Shown: positions 1 through 7,719 of the stretch, one piece after another | Position numbering within the stretch: the stretch's first letter is position 1 | Layout: every line of letters begins with the position of its first letter | DNA from: CAZEFK01 sp964511405 | GTDB lineage: Bacteria; Pseudomonadota; Alphaproteobacteria; Elsterales; Elsteraceae | DNA: 23,124 nt | Direction of reading: 5' to 3' | Assembly (NCBI GenBank): GCA_964511405.1 | Contig: CAZEFK010000119.1 | Location: forward strand, 1 to 23,124 | Program-made: the position numbers and the translations under genes | Notes under the pieces: model-generated | Databases searched by the model: none | Told to the model about the DNA's origin: nothing | What the model saw: the letters and a program-made list of their open reading frames with translations, nothing else

Positions 1-292
1 CGCCCAGACCCGGACGCTGCTGATGGAGGATTTCGTCGGCATGGGGGCGGTCGACGACATCTCCGCCGTGTAGGTCACCCACCTCATGGACGAGTCCGTG
101 CGGCTCGCCGACCGCGTCGTGGTGCTGTCGCGCCGGCCCGGCCGCATCCGCGCCATCGTACCGGTCGCGATCCCCCGCCCCGACCGCGGCCGGCCCGAGC
201 ATACCGTGGCGCTGGCGGACCTGCACGACCGGTTGTGGGCGCTGATCCGCGACGAGGCCCTGGTCGCCGAGCGCGAGATCGTCCATGCCTGA
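1..292 (+). pseudogene. ABC transporter ATP-binding protein (SsuB/TauB/NrtD type), 3' part, interrupted by in-frame TAG
   Basis: This is the C-terminal part of an ABC ATPase of the nitrate/sulfonate/taurine importer family; its 5' part lies outside the window. Frame 2 reads AQTRTLLMEDFVGM, which matches the helix after the Walker B/D-loop (usually LDAQTR...), and then reaches TAG at 71-73. The same frame continues with VTHLMDESVRLADRVVVLS and RPGRI, the H-loop histidine and the usual C-terminal segment, ending at TGA 290-292. In relatives the stop position holds an aromatic residue (as in VLFVTH or VVYVTH), so one substitution such as TAC or TTC to TAG would explain it. Neither other frame restores a better match, which argues against a frameshift. 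An ATG at 86 could reinitiate, but only for a 68-residue tail. The following permease starts inside this gene (8-nt overlap), so the pair formed one operon. The cause may be true decay or a sequencing error. Confidence 0.75.
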
Positions 293-1097
293 CGGCCCCG
301 ACCACCCGAACGGCATCGCCCACCCGGTCCGCTTCCGCGGCGGCGGATTCGCGCCGCGGCCGCGGAAGCGGCTGGCGGTGGCCGGGATCGCCGGGCTGAT
401 CGCGCTGTGGCAGCTGGCCGGGACGGCCGGGCTGATCAGCCCCGTGTTCCTGCCGACGCCGCTGGCCGTGGCGCGCGCCCTGGCCGAGCTGTGGCAGAGC
501 GGCACCGCCTGGACCCATGTTTCGGCTTCGCTGGGCCGGATCGCCGGCGGCTGGGCCATCGGCACCGCCGCCGGGCTGGCGGTGGGGCTGGCCATGGGCG
601 TGCTGAGCGCCGTGCGCGCGGCCGGGCTGCCGCTGGTCTCGGCGCTGTTCCCGATCCCCAAGATCGCGCTGTTGCCGCTGTTGATCCTGTGGTTCGGCAT
701 CGGCGAGCCGTCGAAGCTGGCGACGATCGCCGCCGGCGTGTTCTTCCCCACGGTCGTCAGCACCTTCTCCAGCGTCGACGCCGTGCCGAAGAGCCTGATC
801 GCCATGGCCCAGAGCTTCAACCTGCCGGCGCCGGCGATCCTGTGGAAGGTGATCCTGCCCGGCGCCCTGCCAGGCATCCTGGCCGGCTTCCGGATCTCGG
901 CCTCGATCGCGCTGATGCTGGTGGTCTCGGCCGAGATGATCGGCGCCCGCTACGGCATCGGCGCCTTCATGCTGCAAGCCGGCAACCTGATGCAAACCGA
1001 CCGCCTGCTGGCCGGCGTGGTCATGCTGTCGGCACTGGGCCTGGCCATCGCCGGCGTGCTGGGCCGGCTGGAGGCGTGGCTGCTGCGCTGGCGCTAA
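285..1097 (+). CDS. ABC transporter permease, SsuC/TauC/NrtB type
   Basis: This 270-residue inner-membrane permease belongs to the BPD_transp_1 family that imports sulfonates, taurine, nitrate or related small anions and pyrimidine precursors. The N-terminus is a short cytoplasmic stretch, followed by a membrane segment (about residues 32-50, GIAGLIALWQLAGTAGL) and five further hydrophobic segments. The cytoplasmic coupling loop that contacts the ATPase is visible as AQSFNLPAPAILWKVILPGALPG (about residues 171-193), the family's EAA-like motif. LPLLILWFGIGEPSK before it is typical of SsuC/TauC. The ATG overlaps the end of the ATPase frame by 8 nt, indicating translational coupling. The substrate cannot be told from the permease alone, and the binding protein is not in the window. 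If the ATPase upstream is really broken, this permease would lack its own energising partner. It ends 5 bp from the end of the convergent glycosyltransferase gene. Confidence 0.9.
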   Translation: MPDGPDHPNGIAHPVRFRGGGFAPRPRKRLAVAGIAGLIALWQLAGTAGLISPVFLPTPLAVARALAELWQSGTAWTHVSASLGRIAGGWAIGTAAGLAVGLAMGVLSAVRAAGLPLVSALFPIPKIALLPLLILWFGIGEPSKLATIAAGVFFPTVVSTFSSVDAVPKSLIAMAQSFNLPAPAILWKVILPGALPGILAGFRISASIALMLVVSAEMIGARYGIGAFMLQAGNLMQTDRLLAGVVMLSALGLAIAGVLGRLEAWLLRWR

Positions 1098-1102
1098 CCA
1101 AA

Positions 1103-2527
1103 TCAGCGCGCAAACATCGGCGGCTCCAGCGCCGTCCGGCGGAAACCGGCAGCAGCCAACCGATCGGCGGCGGCCAGGAATGCACTGTGGCGATGGCCGG
1201 GCTCGCCCTCGACGACCAGGACAGGCGCCCCGCGGGCCGCGATCATCGGCCAGAGCGGCCCCAGCAGGTCCGGCACGGTGGCCAGCAGCAGGTCGGCCCC
1301 GGCCAGCGCCTCGCCCGCTTCGGGCCCGGCGCGGACCGTGACCGCATCGTCGATGCCAAGCCTCCCAACCTCGGCCGCAGCCGCGGCGGCGGCCTCCGGC
1401 GGGCGCAGCAGGTCGACCGTGAACCGCACCAGGTCGGCGGCGTCGCTGGCGATCGCCAGCGGCACCGCCGGCAACGCCGCGATGCGCAGCCGCTCGTGGT
1501 CGGCATGCAGGGCCTGCAGCGCCTCGTAGACGGCGATCCGGTGGAACAGGGTCGCGGCCGCCGGCGCGGCCAAGCCGCAGCGCGGCTCGCGGGCGAGGTC
1601 GAACGCCGGCTCGACCCGGTCGCGCTCGACCAGGTCGTAGAACTGCCTGACCCGGTGCGCCGGCGCGTGGCGCTCGGCATAGGCGCGGGCGCCTGATGCG
1701 CGCCGGGCGGCGGCACCGGGATCCGACAGCCATTGCGCGACCGCCGCCGCCGCACCGTCGGCATCGTCATAGGCCGCGTACTCCCGCTCCGCCTCCAGCA
1801 GCAGGTCCAGGCCCGACTGCCGGCTCAGCCGGTCGGTCAGCAGCAGCCCGCCCGCCGCCAGCACCTCGAAGACGCGCAGGTTGAGGTCGCCGTTCAGGCT
1901 GCAGTTCAGGCTGACCGCGGCCTCGGCATAGGCCCGGGCGGCGTCGGCCGGCAGCCGCTGCTCGACGTCGAGCGGCAGCCCGGCCTCGGCGATCCGGCGC
2001 AGGATCCGGGCGCGGCGGGCGTGGGCCGGGCTGACATGGCCCACGAACACCGCGCGCTGTTTGGGCTGCGCGGCCGGTGGCGCGGCGTGGGTCGACAGGT
2101 TGAGCGCCGGCAGCCAGCGCACGCGCGGGAAGCCCGCGGCCGCGAAGAAATGCAGATGGTGGCGGTCGTGGTCGCTGATCAGCAGGTCGAAGCGCTCGAC
2201 CGACGCATAGTCGATGAGCGTCCGGATCGGCCGCGGCATGTGGTGGGTGTCGCCCAGGATCAGCACCTTGGGGCACGCGACGGCGGCCAGGTTGCGCGGA
2301 AAGTTGCGGCCGCCGGCGTCGGCCTTGACCACCACCAGCCGCGGCGGCGCCGGCAGCCGCGGCAGCAGGGCCGCAATGTCCGGATCGACACGGTCGGGCT
2401 TGAGCGACAGCAGCCGGCCATCGTGCTCGGCCGTCTCGACGTCGGGGCCGCAGAACAGCTCGTCGGTGGCGAACAGACGGTCGCGGTAGAGCAGCCGCTG
2501 GCCCAGGAAGAACAGAAGCGTGGTCAC
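1103..2527 (-). CDS. CgeB-like glycosyltransferase (Glyco_trans_1_2 type) with an unassigned C-terminal domain
   Basis: A 474-residue probable cytoplasmic glycosyltransferase. The N-terminal two thirds have the layout of CgeB-like/family-1 transferases: an N-terminal Rossmann-like part (KVLILGDTHHMPRPI, FDLLISDHDRHHLHF), then a nucleotide-sugar domain with AVFVGHVSPAHARRARIL, AVSLNCSLNGDLNLRVFEVLAAGGLLLTDR and the closing YAERHAPAHRVRQFYDLVE. The ELNLRVFE-like acidic motif followed by AAGG is the usual donor-site signature. The last 150 residues (from LAREPRCGLAAP on) form an alanine-rich alpha/beta stretch that I cannot assign; LPAVPLAIASDAADLVRFTVDLLRPPEA looks like a degraded nucleotide-binding fold. 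I chose GTG at 2527 (V/M-TTLLFFLGQRLLYRD) because AGGG lies 8 nt upstream. The longer alternative begins with TTG at 2563 and adds 12 residues without an evident ribosome site. Donor and acceptor are unknown. Confidence 0.72.
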   Translation of the reverse strand: MTTLLFFLGQRLLYRDRLFATDELFCGPDVETAEHDGRLLSLKPDRVDPDIAALLPRLPAPPRLVVVKADAGGRNFPRNLAAVACPKVLILGDTHHMPRPIRTLIDYASVERFDLLISDHDRHHLHFFAAAGFPRVRWLPALNLSTHAAPPAAQPKQRAVFVGHVSPAHARRARILRRIAEAGLPLDVEQRLPADAARAYAEAAVSLNCSLNGDLNLRVFEVLAAGGLLLTDRLSRQSGLDLLLEAEREYAAYDDADGAAAAVAQWLSDPGAAARRASGARAYAERHAPAHRVRQFYDLVERDRVEPAFDLAREPRCGLAAPAAATLFHRIAVYEALQALHADHERLRIAALPAVPLAIASDAADLVRFTVDLLRPPEAAAAAAAEVGRLGIDDAVTVRAGPEAGEALAGADLLLATVPDLLGPLWPMIAARGAPVLVVEGEPGHRHSAFLAAADRLAAAGFRRTALEPPMFAR

Positions 2528-2535
2528 CGGCCGGA

Positions 2536-2539
2536 CCCT
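2536..2539 (-). promoter_or_regulatory. Ribosome binding site that decides the GTG start of the glycosyltransferase
   Basis: AGGG on the minus strand sits 8 nt before GTG 2527. The upstream in-frame TTG at 2563 has no comparable site, so the shorter protein is preferred. Confidence 0.45.
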
Positions 2540-2665
2540 GCCATGGGCGGCGGGTCCGGCCAAGCGCGGGCGCGATTGTCGCGTAGATCTGATTGATTTG
2601 GTCCCGGCGCCCCGGATCTGGCAATCTGCCTACCGGGATCTGCAGCCCGGCGGAGGCCTGCGCGC

Positions 2666-4996
2666 ATGACCACCAGCATTTTGATCGACGCCCCAGTGCG
2701 GCGCCGGCCACGGTTCTCGCCGGCGCTCCTGTTGCGGCGCCTGGCGCTACGGCTGTTCGGCAACGCCAAGTGGATCGCCTGGCTGCTGATGATCGGGCTG
2801 GTGGTGCTGCGGATGCTGGATCCGATACCGGTCCAACTCTTGCGCCTGAAACTGGTCGACACGTTCCAGCAGATCGCGCCGCGCGAGCAGGGCGACTACC
2901 AGGTGATGGTCGCCGACATCGACGAGGCGAGCCTGCGCCAGATCGGGCAATGGCCATGGCCGCGTCCGCTCCTCGGCACCGTGGTCGATCGCCTGATGCA
3001 GGCCGGCGCCGTCGTGGTCGGCTTCGATGTGTTTTTCTCTGAGCCGGACCGCCTCTCGCCCCCTCGGTTCGCCGCCGCCAATCCGAACTTGGATCCCGCG
3101 GTACGCAAGGCCCTGGAGGCCGCTCCCGACACTGATCAGGAATTCGCCCAGGTCATCCACGAGTACCATGCGGTGCTGGGCCAGTCGGGCGGCCAGATCG
3201 GCGATGATCACGGCGCTCCCCCGGGCAAACCGGCGCTTGCCTGGATCAACGCCGACCCAAGGCCGTATCTGATCCGGTTCGCGACGATCGTGGGCAACAC
3301 GCCGGTGCTGGAAAATGCTGCGGTCGGGCGCGGCATGACGGCCACCAGCCCCGATCCGGACGGCGTGATCCGCCGCATCCCGGCAGTGGTCGCGGTGGGC
3401 GATGGCGTCTATCCGACCCTGGCCATCGAGATGCTCCGGGTCGCGTTCGGCTCGACCACGCTGATCGTGAAGAGCGACCCCGAGGTCGCCGACACGCCGG
3501 GTGTGCGGTTCATCGGCATGCAGTTCCCCGACAAACCGAAAATCGTGATCCCGACCGATGCGCAAGGCCGGTTGCTGCCGCACTTCGCCAAGTACAGCCC
3601 TGGACGATACATCTCGATGGTGGACGTCGCGGGCTCGGGCTACGACCCCGAGAAGCTGAAGGCAAAAGTCGAAGGCAAGCTGGTGTTTGTCGGCACCTCG
3701 GCTTCGGGCTTGCGCGATATCCGCGCGACGCCGGTCGATGCTGCCGAGCCCGGGGTCGAAATCAACGCCCAACTGATCGAAAGCATCCTGTCGGACAGCC
3801 TGCTGAGCCAGCCCGACTGGGCCCCGGGCCTGGAAGTGGTCCTGACCTTTCTCGCCTGCCTGTTAATGATCATCGGCGTCGGCGGTGCCCGCGGGACGCT
3901 GGTTCTGGGCGCATTCGTTGCCGCCGGCCTGCTCGGCGCGTCCTGGTACTATTTCAGTCGCGAAAACCTGCTGTTCGACGCCGCCTATCCGGCTTTGGCC
4001 GCCTTTCTGGTCTACGTGGCCGTGACGTTCCTGAACTATGTCCGCGAGGAATCGCAGAAGAAGGAGATCCAGTCGGCCTTCGGCCAGTATCTGTCGCCCG
4101 AGCTGGTGGCCAAGCTTGCCGAGAATCCCGAGCAGCTGAAGCTGGGCGGCGAGATGCGCGACATGACCATCTTTTTCTCGGACGTGCGCGGCTTCAGCAC
4201 CTTCTCGGAGATGTTCGACGCGCAAGGCCTGACCATGTTCATGAACCGCTACCTGACGCCGATGACCGAGATCGCGCAGAAGCACCGGGCCTATATCGAC
4301 AAATATATCGGTGACGCGATCATGGCGTTTTGGAACGCGCCGCTGGACGATCCCCAGCATGCCCGCATGGCCTGCCTGACGGTGCTGCGCATGCGCGAGC
4401 GGATGGCGAGCCTGCAGGAGGAGCTGAACCCGATCCTGAAGGAGGCCGCCGACGCCCGCGCCCGCGCGCTCGGCCGGCCGGTGCCGGTCCCGAAGCTGGC
4501 GATCGGCATGGGCGTCAACACCGGCGAATGCGTGGTCGGCAACATGGGCTCGCACCAGAAAACCAACTATTCGGTGCTGGGCGACACCGTGAACTTGGCC
4601 TCGCGCCTGGAGGGCCAGTCGAAGCCCTACCATTTGGACAACATCATCGGCGAGGCCACCATGGCGCTGGCGCCGGAGTTCGCGGCGCTGGAGATCGACC
4701 TGCTGCAGGTCAAGGGCAAGACCGAGCCGGTGCGCGTGTTCACCCTGGTGGGCGACGAGGCGGTGGCGGCCACGCCTGGTTTCGCCGAGCTGAAGGCCAT
4801 CCACGACCGCATGCTCGCCGCCTACCGTCACCAGGACTGGGCGACCGTGGAAGCGCTGTTCCCGGCCTGCCGCGACGCAGCCGGGCCGTTCGGAATCAAG
4901 GCCTTGTACGACACCTATCAGGAGCGCATGGCCGAGATGCAGGCCGATCCGCCCGGCCCGGACTGGGACGGCGTGTATGTCGCCAAGACCAAGTAG
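2666..4996 (+). CDS. CHASE2-domain class III adenylate cyclase, membrane-bound
   Basis: This 776-residue sensor enzyme should make cyclic AMP from ATP in response to an unknown periplasmic signal. One membrane segment lies at about residues 36-52 (WIAWLLMIGLVVLRML). A CHASE2 sensor follows (about 60-380), with the typical start YQVMVADIDEASLRQIGQWPWPR and end FVGTSASGLRDIRATPVD. Three membrane segments run at about 388-458, then the cyclase domain at about 490-690. The catalytic set is complete: metal-binding D506 (FFSDVRGFSTFSE) and D550 (YIGDAIMAF), adenine-specifying K546 and D640 (VLGDTVN), and transition-state N643 and R647 (NLASRLEG). The K/D pair indicates ATP rather than GTP. GGAGG at 2652-2656 is 9 nt before the ATG and fixes the start. 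Its TAG directly abuts the TAG of the convergent PepSY gene with no base between. No HAMP domain or receiver is present. Confidence 0.93.
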   Translation: MTTSILIDAPVRRRPRFSPALLLRRLALRLFGNAKWIAWLLMIGLVVLRMLDPIPVQLLRLKLVDTFQQIAPREQGDYQVMVADIDEASLRQIGQWPWPRPLLGTVVDRLMQAGAVVVGFDVFFSEPDRLSPPRFAAANPNLDPAVRKALEAAPDTDQEFAQVIHEYHAVLGQSGGQIGDDHGAPPGKPALAWINADPRPYLIRFATIVGNTPVLENAAVGRGMTATSPDPDGVIRRIPAVVAVGDGVYPTLAIEMLRVAFGSTTLIVKSDPEVADTPGVRFIGMQFPDKPKIVIPTDAQGRLLPHFAKYSPGRYISMVDVAGSGYDPEKLKAKVEGKLVFVGTSASGLRDIRATPVDAAEPGVEINAQLIESILSDSLLSQPDWAPGLEVVLTFLACLLMIIGVGGARGTLVLGAFVAAGLLGASWYYFSRENLLFDAAYPALAAFLVYVAVTFLNYVREESQKKEIQSAFGQYLSPELVAKLAENPEQLKLGGEMRDMTIFFSDVRGFSTFSEMFDAQGLTMFMNRYLTPMTEIAQKHRAYIDKYIGDAIMAFWNAPLDDPQHARMACLTVLRMRERMASLQEELNPILKEAADARARALGRPVPVPKLAIGMGVNTGECVVGNMGSHQKTNYSVLGDTVNLASRLEGQSKPYHLDNIIGEATMALAPEFAALEIDLLQVKGKTEPVRVFTLVGDEAVAATPGFAELKAIHDRMLAAYRHQDWATVEALFPACRDAAGPFGIKALYDTYQERMAEMQADPPGPDWDGVYVAKTK

Positions 4997-6532
4997 CTAT
5001 CGGAGGTCGACCGGCCGCGAAAGCTGGTAGCGGGCACCGATCCAGGACTCGACGACGAGTGTCGCGATCGCCGGCCATGGCGGCGCCTGGGCCGCCGGCA
5101 CCCGCACCGAGCTGCGCAGCGTCGCGCGCCCGGTGCCCTGCCCATGGGCGAGGACGGTGCCGGCGGCATCGGTCACGGTCAGCTCCAGCCGCCGCGGATT
5201 GGCGCCGCAACCGGCGCCGCAATCGAGGGCAGCGGCCACCACCACCCGCCGGACTGCGGGATCGGGTGAGGCGGCCGGCACGGCCCCGATCGCCGCCCGC
5301 CAAGGTCCCATGATCCCGGCCGGCACCAGCGGGCCCAAGTCGGGACGGTCGGCGGCCCGCACCTCCACTGCCGTTTGCCACGCTGCCAGGGCCAGCACGC
5401 AGCCCGCCCCCGCCATGATCGGGGCGTGCCCGGGCTGGCGTCGTAGCGCGAGATAGCCGCCGCTGGCCGCCAACGCGAGCAGGCCCAGCCCGCCCACGCA
5501 CCACGCCGCCCGGCTCGCGATCCCCCCGAAGCTGCCGAAATGCACGGGCTCCACGGTCGCTGTCCAGCGCTGGAACAAGGTGCCGTCGCTCGGCCGGCGC
5601 ACCGACAGGACGTGGCCGTCGAAGGGATCGAGCAGCACCCGGGTCGCCCGATCGCGGACCAGCCAGGCATCGCCCTGGCCGATCGCCGTCAGCGGCTGAT
5701 CGACGCCGGCCGGCAGCTCCAGAGCGCGGACCTGAAAGCCGGGCAACGCCGCCTCGGCGATCCGGACCAGCCGATCGAGCGGCAGCCACCGCGGGGCGTC
5801 GCCCAAGGCCGCGACCCGCTCGGCCGTCAGCCGAACATGATCGTCGTCGAAGCGCCGGCCGGCGTCGGTCAGCCTGCGCTCGACGACGTACCAGGCACCG
5901 GTGAACCCGGCCAGCAGCGCGATCCATAGCGACCAGGCGCCGGCCATCCGGTGCAGGTCGCCCAGCAGCACGCGGGTGCCCTGGCTCAAGCGCAGCCGCG
6001 GCCGGCGCAGGTTGCGCCCGAGGCGCAGGTTGCGCCCGAGGCGCAGGCTGCGCCCGATCCCGGGATGGACGGCCAGGCCGGTGGCGACGAGCCCGAGCAC
6101 CGCGAACGCCACGGCGCACACGACATACTGGCCCGGGCTTTCCGCCAGAAACAGCCGGCGATGGAGATTGCGCAGCAGCCAGGCGGCGGTCGCCGGCCCG
6201 GTCTCGCCCTGCCCATGGCCGTCGCGGGGATCGGCGTAGACGATGCGGACGCTGCCGGCAGCCGTGACCAGGGTGACCGCCAAGGCCGACCACGGGTTGG
6301 CCGGTGCGGCCAGCCGCTCGACCGTGGCGCCGGGGTGGACGGCGACGGCGGCCGCCAACGCGGCGCTCCAGGGCAGCGGCCCCGACGCCGGTTTGGCGCG
6401 CAGCGCCGGCGTGATCAGCCAGTCGATTTCCGGGCTGACCGCGGCCAGGCTGCCGGTCGCGACCACGACCGCGAGCAGCGGCAGCACCGCCGCCCCCAGC
6501 CAGCCATGGACGCGGAACAGCCGCCGGCGCAT
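4997..6532 (-). CDS. PepSY-associated transmembrane protein (PiuB-like)
   Basis: A 511-residue inner-membrane protein of the PepSY-TM family, whose members are common in siderophore and iron uptake loci and are suspected to handle or reduce imported metal complexes. Membrane segments are visible at about residues 11-31, 134-156, 196-216, 340-362 and 371-390. The family's histidine pattern is present: RVHGWLG (H9), LLRNLHRRLF (H123), GDLHRMAG (H193) and EPVHFGSFGG (H331). A PepSY-like fold ending in TRVLLDPFDGHVLSVR covers about 250-312. After the last membrane segment, about 120 residues are probably periplasmic. The basic loop at about 160-180 is built from an 18-bp tandem repeat. The ATG at 6532 overlaps the hydroxylase stop as TGATG; a TTG one codon earlier is less likely. 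It is the last gene of the peptide/hydroxylase operon. An iron-related role is family knowledge, not shown here. Confidence 0.85.
   Translation of the reverse strand: MRRRLFRVHGWLGAAVLPLLAVVVATGSLAAVSPEIDWLITPALRAKPASGPLPWSAALAAAVAVHPGATVERLAAPANPWSALAVTLVTAAGSVRIVYADPRDGHGQGETGPATAAWLLRNLHRRLFLAESPGQYVVCAVAFAVLGLVATGLAVHPGIGRSLRLGRNLRLGRNLRRPRLRLSQGTRVLLGDLHRMAGAWSLWIALLAGFTGAWYVVERRLTDAGRRFDDDHVRLTAERVAALGDAPRWLPLDRLVRIAEAALPGFQVRALELPAGVDQPLTAIGQGDAWLVRDRATRVLLDPFDGHVLSVRRPSDGTLFQRWTATVEPVHFGSFGGIASRAAWCVGGLGLLALAASGGYLALRRQPGHAPIMAGAGCVLALAAWQTAVEVRAADRPDLGPLVPAGIMGPWRAAIGAVPAASPDPAVRRVVVAAALDCGAGCGANPRRLELTVTDAAGTVLAHGQGTGRATLRSSVRVPAAQAPPWPAIATLVVESWIGARYQLSRPVDLR
6004..6057. repeat. 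Three tandem 18-bp repeats inside the PepSY gene
   Basis: The unit GGCGCAGGTTGCGCCCGA occurs at 6004-6021 and 6022-6039 without change, and at 6040-6057 with one T-to-C change. The length keeps the frame; on the minus strand it encodes a repeated basic hexapeptide of the LRLGRN type in the loop between the second and third membrane segments. Copy number could vary by slippage without breaking the gene. Confidence 0.9.
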
Positions 6533-7719
6533 CAAGGCAGCCGGCGCAGCAGGCCCTCGCGCAGCAGCCGGCGCACCAGCACCAGGCGGCCGGCATCGTC
6601 GAGTTCGCCGGGCAAGTCGCCCACCCGGAACGCCGGGGTCGCCAGGGCGAAGGCCAGGCTGTCGGCGGCGAAGGCCGGCAGGGTCAGGGTCGCGCCTGAT
6701 GCCACGACCCGCACCGTCTCGCCCTCGATGGTCAAGCGGTACAGCTGATGGGGCCAGGCGCCGACACGGGCGTCCAACGCCACGTCGGCCGGCGCCAGCA
6801 GCTGGCCCAGCTGCCCGCTTGCCGCCGGCGGCCGGCCGGCGACGAAGCGATCGGCCATTTGCCCCAGCAGCGCCACCGGATCGGCGTGAGCGGCCAAACG
6901 GTCCGCCAGCCTCCGGAAGGCGGCAGCGACCGCATCGCCGTCAAAGGCGGCCGCGAAGCCGGGCGGCAGCAGCCGGCGGAACTCGGGCTCCGCCAGCGCC
7001 ATCGCCGAGACCGCCTCGATCATCAGCTCGGCCCAGGTCTGACCCTTGAGGCCGATCGTGACATGCAGCGAGATCGCGTCCTCGGCCTCGGCGTCGTGCA
7101 TCAGGCCGCGCGGGCAGTAGAGCAGGTCGCCGGCCTCCAGCCGCCAGCGGCCGCTGACCGGGCCCGGCGCCGGCTTGGTCTGGGCGAAACTCTGCCCGGG
7201 CAGCGGCATCTCGACCTTGCGGTCGTAGGTCGTCCACCGCTTCGATCCGGCGAACTGCAGCACGAAAACGTCGTGGTTGTCGTAATGCGGCTTGAGACCG
7301 TGGGCGTTCGGCGGGGTCAGATAGATGTTGGTGTCGAAGGCGTGGCTGAAGCGCCGCTCCAGCGCCCGGCACAGCTGGCGCAAAGCCGGGATCCGGTCCC
7401 GCACGCCGAACAGGACGATCGTCGCGCCGCCGGCGAACCGGTCATATAGCCGGCGCAGATCGATGCGCTGGTTGGCGCCGCAATAGTCCTGGGGCTTGAG
7501 CTCGGGATCGGCGGCGTCGACCAGATAGACGTCGGGATAGTGATGCTCGGCGCCGGCCAGGAACCGGTCGATGCCGTCCAGGTCGAGCAGGCCGTCATAG
7601 TAGCCGGGGTCCCCGCGGTTCACGATCGCGACCCGCTGCTCGAAATGCTCGGCGAAGAACGCATCAGGCGTCAGCGGCGCCAGCATTTGCTCGAACGACA
7701 GGTCCGGGATCGGCCTCAT
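6532..7719 (-). CDS. JmjC/cupin-4 family 2-oxoglutarate oxygenase (ribosomal-oxygenase-like), second paralogue
   Basis: A 395-residue cytoplasmic Fe(II)/2-oxoglutarate oxygenase of the cupin-4/JmjC group that includes the bacterial ribosomal protein arginine hydroxylase YcfD/RoxA. The iron triad is visible as H145 and D147 (KPHYDNHDVFVLQ) and H208 (YCPRGLMHDAE). K160 in GSKRW sits where YcfD has its 2-oxoglutarate-binding arginine. The N-terminal LTPDAFFAEHFEQRVAIVNRGD is the standard family opening, and the C-terminal third should hold the dimerisation and winged-helix parts. It is clearly a paralogue of the gene just upstream (shared FFAEH.EQR, GATxV, TNxYLTPP, HYDxHDVFVLQ, PLPGQxF, AGDLxYCPRGxMHDA, TWAELM). 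ATG 7719 overlaps the upstream stop as ATGA. A housekeeping ribosomal target is possible, but tandem duplication next to a short peptide gene suggests a dedicated substrate. Confidence 0.85.
   Translation of the reverse strand: MRPIPDLSFEQMLAPLTPDAFFAEHFEQRVAIVNRGDPGYYDGLLDLDGIDRFLAGAEHHYPDVYLVDAADPELKPQDYCGANQRIDLRRLYDRFAGGATIVLFGVRDRIPALRQLCRALERRFSHAFDTNIYLTPPNAHGLKPHYDNHDVFVLQFAGSKRWTTYDRKVEMPLPGQSFAQTKPAPGPVSGRWRLEAGDLLYCPRGLMHDAEAEDAISLHVTIGLKGQTWAELMIEAVSAMALAEPEFRRLLPPGFAAAFDGDAVAAAFRRLADRLAAHADPVALLGQMADRFVAGRPPAASGQLGQLLAPADVALDARVGAWPHQLYRLTIEGETVRVVASGATLTLPAFAADSLAFALATPAFRVGDLPGELDDAGRLVLVRRLLREGLLRRLP

Noticed and set aside
1..100. Frameshift as the cause of the ATPase interruption
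   Set aside because: Neither other frame between 40 and 85 restores the expected strand before VTH; the same frame fits on both sides, so a nonsense change is simpler.
84..1733. Long minus-strand open frame across the ABC genes and into the glycosyltransferase
   Set aside because: Its translation is Arg/Gly/Ala-rich low complexity with no family motif; it is a GC-skew shadow of the plus-strand permease and the glycosyltransferase frame.
6533..6535. TTG start one codon before the ATG of the PepSY gene
   Set aside because: The adjacent ATG forms the common TGATG coupling with the hydroxylase stop and is the simpler start.
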